This document shows, piece by piece, positions 1 through 7,806 of a DNA stretch of 9,431 bases. The stretch comes from Halorhodospira sp. GTDB taxonomy: Bacteria; Pseudomonadota; Gammaproteobacteria; Nitrococcales; Halorhodospiraceae. The position numbers were made by a program, and so were the translations under genes. The stretch lies in assembly GCA_007121755.1 (NCBI GenBank), contig SKJZ01000114.1, forward strand, positions 1-9,431. Direction: 5' to 3'. Each line of letters opens with the position of its first letter. The first letter of the stretch is position 1. The notes below the pieces were generated by a model, which saw nothing but the letters and a program-made list of their open reading frames with translations, ran no database searches and was not told where the DNA came from.

Positions 1-1
1 G

Positions 2-208
2 CTCCGCGAACAGGCCAAGCGGGCCGGACTGCCGCTTTCCCGTTTTCTCGCCGAACTGGTGAAGCGTGAGGCCCGCGAGAGTTCGCAGTGGCCGGAGGAT
101 TATTTCGAACAGGTCTTCGGCCGCTGGGAAGGTGAACCGTTGCGCAGGCCGCCGCAGGGCGATTTGCTTCGTGTTGGCAGAAAGAGACCCCGTATGGCTG
201 CTACCTGA
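2..208 (+). CDS. Ribbon-helix-helix antitoxin, 3' end only (partial, no toxin follows)
   Basis: Reading from base 2 gives an open frame of 68 codons that enters from the left edge and stops at TGA 206-208. It begins LREQAKRAGLPLSRFLAELV and continues through a Trp/Phe-rich stretch (SQWPEDYFEQVFGRWEGEP, then PPQGD). The first part has the amphipathic helix, Ser-Arg-Phe and Leu-Val-x-Arg-Glu pattern of the C-terminal half of CopG/VapB-like ribbon-helix-helix antitoxins. The WPEGYFE-x-VFGGWEGEPL-type tail is one I associate with antitoxins paired with PIN-domain toxins. Family members normally end soon after PPQG; here 15 residues of unrelated basic sequence (LLRVGRKRP...) follow, suggesting a changed 3' end. 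No PIN toxin ORF follows. The N-terminal DNA-binding strand lies outside the window, so the family call rests on the C-terminal pattern alone. If it lost its toxin it may be an orphan or a decaying gene. Confidence 0.62.
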   Translation, partial: LREQAKRAGLPLSRFLAELVKREARESSQWPEDYFEQVFGRWEGEPLRRPPQGDLLRVGRKRPRMAAT

Positions 209-347
209 CAATACCTTCCGAAAGGTTAGTAATGCCGATGCCGACATCCAGCGGCGCGGCGCCCTCGGGGAGGCGGGTCAGTACCTCGGCGTACCAACGG
301 GAGGTGAGCCTGAGGATTGCGGTGTCGTATATGAGGCTTCGGATCAT
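201..347 (-). pseudogene. Class I SAM-dependent methyltransferase, truncated N-terminal remnant
   Basis: On the minus strand, ATG at 347-345 opens a frame reading MIRSLIYDTAILRLTSRWYA, then EVLTRLPEGAAPLDVGIGI, then nine unrelated residues to a TAG at 203-201. A YDT-x6-LTSRWY-x-EVL-x-RLPEGA-x-x-LDVGIGTG start is typical of a family of small bacterial class I methyltransferases, where DVGIGTG is motif I, the glycine loop that holds S-adenosylmethionine. The match stops after the second Gly of that loop, near base 233, so about 38 of roughly 200 or more residues remain and no active enzyme can be made. There is no clear Shine-Dalgarno upstream of 347. The frame stays open back to 446, but that extension has no family resemblance and overlaps the prfB start. 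The broken end faces the tail of the antitoxin fragment, so one deletion or insertion event between about 165 and 233 could explain both. Confidence 0.55.
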
Positions 348-425
348 GGGGTTTTGATGGCGCGGATCGTGGATTGGCGTGTTCTGTACATCGGCGGTTG
401 TAGTAGGATGCGCACCGGCGATTCC

Positions 426-431
426 GGGAGG
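426..431 (+). promoter_or_regulatory. Shine-Dalgarno sequence of prfB
   Basis: GGGAGG lies 4 nt before the ATG at 436-438. It fixes the true start of prfB about 250 nt upstream of the first Met codon of the main open frame (689), which would otherwise look like the start. Confidence 0.8.
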
Positions 432-435
432 CAAG

Positions 436-1531
436 ATGGAAATCAATCCGCTGATCGAGAAGATCGAAGATCTGCAGGGGCGTTTTGAAGCCCTGAGGGG
501 GTATCTTTGACGAGCGCGGCAAACGTGAAGAGTTCGAAGAGGTCGAGCGCGAGCTGGAGCAGCCCGGCGTCTGGGAGGATCCCGAGCGCGCTCAACAACT
601 GAACCGCGCCCGCGCCGCCCTGGAATCGACCCTGAGCGCGTTCGACCGGATCGCGGCGAGCCTGGAAGGGGCGCCCGACCTGGTCGAGATGGCCCGTGAG
701 GAAGACGATCGGGCGACGCTGGACTCGGTGGCTGCCGATGTCGAGGAGGCGGCCGCTGAACTGGAGGCGCTGGAGTTCCGACGGATGTTCTCCGGCGAGA
801 TGGACGCCGCCAACGCCTTCCTCGATATCCAGGCCGGCTCCGGCGGCACCGAGGCCCAGGACTGGGCCGAGATGCTGCTGCGCATGTACCTGCGCTGGGC
901 CGAACAGCGTGGGTTTACGACGGAGATCATTGAAGTGACCGCCGGCCAGGAGGCTGGCATCAAGAGCGCCGCCATCAAAGTAAGCGGCGAGTACGCCTTC
1001 GGCTGGCTGCGTACCGAGACCGGCGTCCACCGCTTGGTGCGCAAGTCCCCGTTCGACTCCGGGGGGCGGCGCCACACCTCCTTCGCTGCCGTTTTCGTCT
1101 CGCCTGAGATCGACGACTCGGTGGAGATCGAGATCGACCCGTCCGACCTGCGCATCGACGTCTTTCGCGCCTCCGGGGCGGGGGGGCAGCACGTCAATAC
1201 TACCGAGTCGGCGGTGCGGATCACCCACGCCCCGTCCGGCATCGTTGTCCAGTGTCAGAACGACCGCTCTCAACACAAAAACCGGGCTACCGCGATGAAC
1301 CAGCTCCGGGCGAAGCTCTACGAGTACGAGATGCAGCGCCGCCGCTCCGAAGCCGAGCAGGTGGAGGAGGGCAAGGCCGATATCGGCTGGGGCAGCCAGA
1401 TCCGCTCCTACGTTCTGGACCAGTCGCGAATCAAGGATCTGCGCACCGGGGTCGAGGTCGGCAATACGCAGGCGGTCCTCGACGGCCATCTCGACCCATT
1501 CATCGAGGCGAGCTTGAAGGCGGGCGTGTAA
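436..1531 (+). CDS. prfB: Peptide chain release factor 2 (RF2), with programmed +1 frameshift
   Basis: RF2 recognises UGA and UAA in the ribosomal A site and triggers peptide release. The gene must be read as 436-507 joined to 509-1531, giving 364 residues (E. coli RF2 has 365). The first 24 codons (MEINPLIEKIEDLQ...) end at an in-frame TGA at 508-510; slipping +1 on CTT continues as LDERGKREEFEEVERELEQP. Visible landmarks are the SPF tripeptide that reads the stop codon (residues 204-206) and the GGQ motif that acts in the peptidyl-transferase centre (249-251), inside SGAGGQHVNTTESAVRITH. The residue four before GGQ is Ala, as in most bacteria, not the Thr of E. coli K-12. The C-terminus SDIGWGSQIRSYVL-like block and the FIEASLKAGV end are intact. 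The stop TAA (1529-1531) lies 3 nt before lysS, so the two are probably cotranscribed. Expression should be autoregulated: low RF2 favours frameshifting and more RF2. Confidence 0.97.
496..511 (+). promoter_or_regulatory. prfB: RF2 programmed +1 frameshift site
   Basis: The order is AGGGGG (496-501, internal Shine-Dalgarno-like element), TAT (502-504), the slippery CTT (505-507), TGA (508-510) and C (511). As I remember it, this is base-for-base the E. coli prfB element, AGGGGG-TAT-CTT-TGA-C, with the same 3-nt spacing that pulls the ribosome forward. The C after TGA makes a poor termination context. Coding resemblance to RF2 switches from frame 436 to frame 509 exactly here, so the frame change is functional and not a sequencing error. 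Confidence 0.96.
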
Positions 1532-1534
1532 TTC

Positions 1535-3025
<1,491 letters not shown>

Positions 3026-3166
3026 TCGGATCACCGTGATTGAATAGACTTTTCGCCTGCAGGTTTTGATACAAGTAATTGGGAGTTCGCGTGGCGATAA
3101 TCCGGTATCAGTGCAGGTCGCACGAAGCTGCGGGTTGGCGGACCGGATGGAATAATAATGCTGTCG

Positions 3167-3193
3167 CCTCCCGGCTCCCGGGAGCGAGGGAGG
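3167..3193 (+). promoter_or_regulatory. Hairpin that covers the Shine-Dalgarno of the Hpt gene
   Basis: CCTCCC (3167-3172) is the reverse complement of GGGAGG (3188-3193), and inside it GCTCCCGGGAGC (3174-3185) is a perfect palindrome. As RNA this folds into 6 bp, a small 1-nt/2-nt internal loop, 4 more bp and a CCGG loop. The 3' arm is the Shine-Dalgarno sequence of the GTG start at 3198, so the stem would hide it. It has no U-run and is not a Rho-independent terminator. The fold is plain in the sequence; a regulatory role is inferred. Confidence 0.5.
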
Positions 3194-3197
3194 GAGA

Positions 3198-3521
3198 GTG
3201 ACCCATTGGCCCGAATCCACGGTGGTCCGCGTGGACCCCGACATTGCCGATCTGATACCGCGCTACCTCGATAACCGGCGGCAGGATATCGGGGATCTTC
3301 GCGCGGCGGTAACGGCCCGTGATCTCGCGACGATACGCAGCATCGCCCACCAATTGCGCGGTAGCGGCGGCGGCTACGGGTTGGATGCCATCTCCGATTT
3401 CGGTAACAAGCTGGGCGAGGCGGCCCGCGCCGCCGATCTCGCCTCGGTATCGGTGTGGATCGACGAATTGGAGCGCTACGTTACGCAAGTAGAAGTAGTG
3501 CCATGGGACTCCCCATCGTAG
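3198..3521 (+). CDS. Stand-alone Hpt (histidine phosphotransfer) domain protein
   Basis: This 107-residue protein consists of essentially one Hpt four-helix domain, a cytoplasmic carrier that accepts a phosphoryl group on His and passes it to Asp of a receiver domain. The phosphoacceptor is His51 in RSIAHQLRGSGGGYGLDAIS, matching the Hpt signature H-Q-(L/M)-(K/R)-G-(S/A). Before it, LIPRYLDNRRQDIGDLRAAV forms the usual first helices. The start is GTG at 3198-3200, chosen because GAGGGAGGGA lies just upstream and the frame reads naturally from there; GTG at 3222 is a less likely alternative. It is the first gene of the signalling block, 74 nt before a receiver-cyclase gene. Neither the visible kinase nor any other gene here carries the hybrid receiver that usually feeds an Hpt. 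Its partners are therefore either the receivers of the two cyclases or proteins encoded elsewhere. Confidence 0.88.
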   Translation: MTHWPESTVVRVDPDIADLIPRYLDNRRQDIGDLRAAVTARDLATIRSIAHQLRGSGGGYGLDAISDFGNKLGEAARAADLASVSVWIDELERYVTQVEVVPWDSPS

Positions 3522-3595
3522 GCTTGCGCCGGCGGAGTGGGGCGGGGTACACGGTTCGCTCCACTGCGGATAGGAACCGGACGGCCGGGTGATCC

Positions 3596-5299
3596 ATGAA
3601 GATACTGATTGTCGACGACAACCCCGACGAGTTGGTCCTGGCGCAGCGGCTGCTTTCCAAGGAGGGGTTCAGCGATGTTCAGTGCGCGCAATCGGCCATC
3701 GAGGCCTATGCGGTGCTGGGGATCGACAGCGCGCATACGTCCGGTTCCGACATCGATGTGGTCCTGCTCGATATCCACATGCCGGTGGAGGACGGGATCG
3801 CCGCTTGCCGGAGGATCAAAGCCGATCCGCGCCTGCCCGATCTGGCGGTAATCATGGTGACGGCGGATACCGGGGGCGGGGAGGTTCTCCCGTCGGCGTT
3901 CGCGGCGGGCGCCATGGACTATATCACTAAGCCGTACAGCCGGCAGGAGTTGCCGGTCCGGGTCCGTTCGGCGGAGCGCCTGGTGTCGAGTCTGCGCGCG
4001 CTGCGGAAGAGCGAGGGGCATCTGCGGCAGATCACCTCGGCCCTCGGCGAAGGGCTCTTCGTCATGGACGAAAAGGGCCGCCTCACCTTTATGAATCCCG
4101 AAGCGGAGCGCCTTTTAGGGTGGCGCGAGGACGAACTGAAAGGCGAGCCGGCCCACGACGCCATCCACTACCTCTATCCCGACGGGGCGCCCTATCCGGC
4201 CGAGCGTTGTCCGGTGCTCGCGGTAACCAGCCGCGGGGATGTCTACCGGACCGAGGACGACATTTTTGTGCGCCGTGATGGTTCGTTCCTGTCGGTGGCC
4301 TATGTCGCCACCCCGCTGCTCGACGACGAGGGGCAGCTCGCGGGGGTGGTGACGGCGTTTCAAGACATCACCGAACGCAAAAAGATGGAGGCCGAACTAC
4401 GCTTCGCCGCGAAGCTGGTCGATGCCAGCGCCAACGGCATCATGGCGACCGATCCGGACGGGACCATCCGGATGGTCAATCCGGCGTTCACCCGTATCAC
4501 CGGTTACACCTTGAAAGAGGTGCAAGGCAAGAAGCCGAACATCCTCCACTCGGGCAGGCACGGCCGCGAGTTCTACCAGGAGATGTGGCACGCGCTGTTG
4601 ACGCATGGCCACTGGCGGGGCGAGGTCTGGAACCGGCGCAAAGACCGCACGATCTATCCGGAGTGGCTCAGTATCAGCGCCATCTACGACCAGGACGGGC
4701 GCGTCGAGCGCTACATGGCCGTCTTCCTCGATATCACTGAACACAAGGAGATCGAGGCCCGGCTCAAGCACATGGCCAACCACGACTCTCTCACCGGCCT
4801 GCCCAATCGCCTGCTGCTCGCCGACCGCCTGACCCAGGCGTTGACCCACGCCCGGCGCGGACGGCACGCCGTGGCGCTGCTGTTCATCGATCTGGACGGG
4901 TTCAAGCCGATCAACGATGAGTTGGGCCACGACGCCGGCGATTGGGTGCTCAAGGAGATCGCGGACCGATTGACCCACTGCGTGCGCGCTTCGGATACTG
5001 TCAGCCGGATGGGAGGGGACGAGTTCGTGATCCTCCTCGACGAGATCCAAGGGGGGGCGGGACGGAAGGCGGCGACCGCGGTCGCGGAGAAGGTCCTCGA
5101 AGCGGTGCCGCAACCGGTCAGGGTGGAGGGGCAGACGGTCCGGGTCGGCGCGAGCATCGGCATCGCGCTCTATCCCGAGCACGGCCGCACTCCCGATGCC
5201 CTCATCACGGCCGCGGATACCGCCATGTACAAGGCCAAGGAGGCCGGGCGCATGCAGTACTGCTTTTGCGAAGACGCGAGACGGACGAATAGGGAGTGA
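3596..5299 (+). CDS. Response-regulator diguanylate cyclase 1 (receiver-PAS-PAS-GGDEF)
   Basis: This 567-residue soluble protein is predicted to make cyclic di-GMP from two GTP under phosphorylation control. The receiver (about 1-125) has the acidic pair Asp7-Asp8, phosphoacceptor Asp59 (VVLLDIHMP), Thr89 and Lys112 (DYITKP), all standard. PAS 1 (about 140-265) contains GLFVMDEKGRLTFMNPEAERLLGW and ends QDITERKKMEAEL; PAS 2 (about 270-390) contains ANGIMATDPDGTIRMVNPAF and ends FLDITEHKEIEARL. The GGDEF domain (about 395-560) starts HDSLTGLPNRLLLADRL, has the metal site FIDLDGFKPINDELGH and an intact GGDEF at 473-477, so it should be catalytic. RASD (464-467), five residues before GGDEF, is a complete RxxD inhibitory I-site, so product feedback is expected. 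No EAL domain and no membrane segment. The stop TGA is 3 nt before the FIST gene. A second copy of the same architecture lies at 7807. Confidence 0.95.
   Translation: MKILIVDDNPDELVLAQRLLSKEGFSDVQCAQSAIEAYAVLGIDSAHTSGSDIDVVLLDIHMPVEDGIAACRRIKADPRLPDLAVIMVTADTGGGEVLPSAFAAGAMDYITKPYSRQELPVRVRSAERLVSSLRALRKSEGHLRQITSALGEGLFVMDEKGRLTFMNPEAERLLGWREDELKGEPAHDAIHYLYPDGAPYPAERCPVLAVTSRGDVYRTEDDIFVRRDGSFLSVAYVATPLLDDEGQLAGVVTAFQDITERKKMEAELRFAAKLVDASANGIMATDPDGTIRMVNPAFTRITGYTLKEVQGKKPNILHSGRHGREFYQEMWHALLTHGHWRGEVWNRRKDRTIYPEWLSISAIYDQDGRVERYMAVFLDITEHKEIEARLKHMANHDSLTGLPNRLLLADRLTQALTHARRGRHAVALLFIDLDGFKPINDELGHDAGDWVLKEIADRLTHCVRASDTVSRMGGDEFVILLDEIQGGAGRKAATAVAEKVLEAVPQPVRVEGQTVRVGASIGIALYPEHGRTPDALITAADTAMYKAKEAGRMQYCFCEDARRTNRE
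5291..5296 (+). promoter_or_regulatory. Shine-Dalgarno of the FIST gene inside the end of cyclase 1
   Basis: AGGGAG forms the last two sense codons (Arg-Glu) of cyclase 1 and sits 6 nt before the ATG at 5303. It supports that start and suggests translational coupling of the two genes. Confidence 0.7.
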
Positions 5300-5302
5300 G
5301 CG

Positions 5303-6448
5303 ATGGTTTCCACCACGGAGGGGGCGGTGTGGGTTGAAGAGCGGGGAGACGCCGAAGCCTTCCTCGCCAATCTCGACGCTGCCGCGGCGTCGGGGGCCCG
5401 TGCCCTCATGCTGCTGGCCTGTGACGGCAATGAATTGACGCCGGAACAGGTCGACGCCCGGTTGCAGTCTCTCACGCCGCCGGTTTTCGGCGGCGTCTTC
5501 CCCGGCATCGTCCACGGTGGCCGGCGTTTGAGTCGTGGCAGTCTGATCGTCGGTCTCGATACGCCGGCGTGCGTGCGGGAAGTCACCGGGCTCGGCGAAC
5601 CCGATACTGACTTCGTGAACCGTTTGGATGAGATTGCCGGAGACCTGCGTGGCGCCGCCACCATGATGGTCCTAGTCGACGGCCTGGCGCCGCGGATCGC
5701 CTCCTTTCTATACGGGGTTTACGATCACTTCGGGCCGGAACCGGCTTACCTCGGGGGTGGCGCCGGCTCCCTCGGGTTGACGCGCAAACCCTGTATCTTC
5801 TCCAACCGCGGGCTCCTCGAGGACTGCGCTCAACTCGTCTCGCTGCCACTGCCGGCTGTGGTGGGGGTCGAGCACGGTTGGCGGATCTACGCCGGCCCCT
5901 TTCTGGTCACTGAGGCGAGGGACAATGTGATCCGTTCGCTCGATTTCCGTCCGGCACTGGAGGTCTACCGGGAGGTGGTGGAGGCGTACAGCGGTGAGTC
6001 GATCGGCGAGGATAACTTCTTCGATGTCGCCAAGGGATTCCCGTTCGGCCTGGAAAAGCCCGATGGAGAAGTCGTGGTGCGCGATCCGGTCTGTTGCAAC
6101 GGCACCGATTTGGTGTGTGTCGGCGAGGTGCCGGAGAACTTCATGGTCCACCTGCTGAAAGGGTCTCCCCGGGGGCTGATCGGGGCTGCCGGTGATGCGG
6201 CGCGGAAGGTCGGACGCACCCTGAGCGAACGGCGGGCCCACGGTCCAGTGCTGCTGTTCGATTGCGTCAGCCGCGTGCTCTTCCTCGGGGAACGGTTCGA
6301 TGAAGAGATCGCCACCGTGGGTCCGGAACTGCCAGGGGATCTTCCGTTGGTGGGGGCCCTCACCTTGGGCGAGATCGCCGACGACCGGGGCGAGTGCCTG
6401 GAGTTCTTCAATAAGACCCTGGTCCTCGCTTCGCTGATGGAGCCGTAG
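5303..6448 (+). CDS. FIST-domain sensor protein (NosP-like candidate)
   Basis: This 381-residue soluble protein has FIST N (about 25-215) and FIST C (about 220-365). FIST modules are sensory ligand-binding domains; one branch, NosP, binds haem and nitric oxide and controls a neighbouring histidine kinase. Family marks are the GG-rich segment PAYLGGGAGSLG, the block VEHGWRIYAGPFLVTEARDN followed by LDFRPALEVYREVVEAYSGE, and the C-terminal TLGEIADDRGECLEFFNKTL. His71 and His191 are candidate haem ligands, but I cannot tell from sequence which, if either, binds haem. The protein has nine cysteines, including an adjacent pair Cys264-Cys265 with Cys272 nearby. No signal peptide or membrane helix. 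It starts 3 nt after cyclase 1 and stops 4 nt before the kinase start, so the three are almost certainly cotranscribed. The FIST call is firm; NosP function is inferred from the gene order. Confidence 0.85.
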   Translation: MVSTTEGAVWVEERGDAEAFLANLDAAAASGARALMLLACDGNELTPEQVDARLQSLTPPVFGGVFPGIVHGGRRLSRGSLIVGLDTPACVREVTGLGEPDTDFVNRLDEIAGDLRGAATMMVLVDGLAPRIASFLYGVYDHFGPEPAYLGGGAGSLGLTRKPCIFSNRGLLEDCAQLVSLPLPAVVGVEHGWRIYAGPFLVTEARDNVIRSLDFRPALEVYREVVEAYSGESIGEDNFFDVAKGFPFGLEKPDGEVVVRDPVCCNGTDLVCVGEVPENFMVHLLKGSPRGLIGAAGDAARKVGRTLSERRAHGPVLLFDCVSRVLFLGERFDEEIATVGPELPGDLPLVGALTLGEIADDRGECLEFFNKTLVLASLMEP

Positions 6449-6452
6449 AGAG

Positions 6453-7658
<1,206 letters not shown>

Positions 7659-7682
7659 CCTCAATAGCGTGGGGCTTCCCCG

Positions 7683-7710
7683 TTGATGCCAAAGGGCCGA
7701 CTGGTATAGA
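7683..7710 (+). promoter_or_regulatory. Candidate sigma-70 promoter for cyclase 2
   Basis: TTGATG (7683-7688) and TATAGA (7705-7710) are separated by 16 nt, and TGG directly before the -10 box gives an extended -10. It lies in the only clearly AT-rich patch of the window, in the 148-nt gap before the second cyclase. Transcription would begin near 7717, inside the first palindrome of the array. A weaker alternative is TTGATA (7731-7736) with TAGGAT (7752-7757), 15 nt apart. Confidence 0.42.
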
Positions 7711-7712
7711 CT

Positions 7713-7770
7713 TAAGAACTATCAGTTCTGTTGATAAGAATAACTAGTTCTTAGGATAACACTAAGTGTT
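7713..7770 (+). repeat. Three-unit palindrome array with 22-bp period, candidate operator
   Basis: Three units start at 7713, 7735 and 7757, each beginning TAA. Unit 1 holds AGAACT-atc-AGTTCT (7715-7729), unit 2 holds TAAGAA-7 nt-TTCTTA (7735-7753), and unit 3 holds AACACT-a-AGTGTT (7758-7770). Units 1 and 2 match at 15 of 22 positions by my count; unit 3 is weaker. Half-sites fall about every 11 bp, so they share one face of the helix. The outer arms TAAGAACTA (7713-7721) and TAGTTCTTA (7745-7753) are also perfect complements, so an mRNA from the upstream promoter could form alternative stems. Position and spacing suggest cooperative binding by a dimeric regulator; none can be named. Confidence 0.5.
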
Positions 7771-7806
7771 GGCTTTGTATCGTGCCTCGATCGACTCGGG
7801 GCATCC

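Noticed and set aside
66..488. A 140-codon + strand frame covering the gap before prfB
   Set aside because: It has no recognisable motif, an Arg-rich composition typical of a wrong frame, and overlaps both the antitoxin tail and the prfB start in other frames.
3066..3101. TTGATA (3066-3071) with GATAAT (3096-3101) as a promoter for the Hpt operon
   Set aside because: Each box is reasonable but the 24-nt spacer is far outside the 16-18 nt range, so no promoter is called; the real one may lie elsewhere in 3026-3190.
3533..3568. Inverted repeat AGTGG/CCACT between the Hpt and cyclase 1 genes
   Set aside because: Only 5 bp with a 20-nt loop, no more than expected by chance in GC-rich DNA.
4397..5515. 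A 372-codon minus-strand frame under cyclase 1
   Set aside because: It is a shadow of the PAS/GGDEF coding frame; a similar long shadow (8182-9381) lies under the paralogue, as expected if both simply mirror the same protein.
7671..7681. GGGG-ctt-CCCC stem after the kinase gene as a terminator
   Set aside because: A 4-bp stem with a 3-nt loop and no T-run is too weak; read-through into cyclase 2 remains possible.
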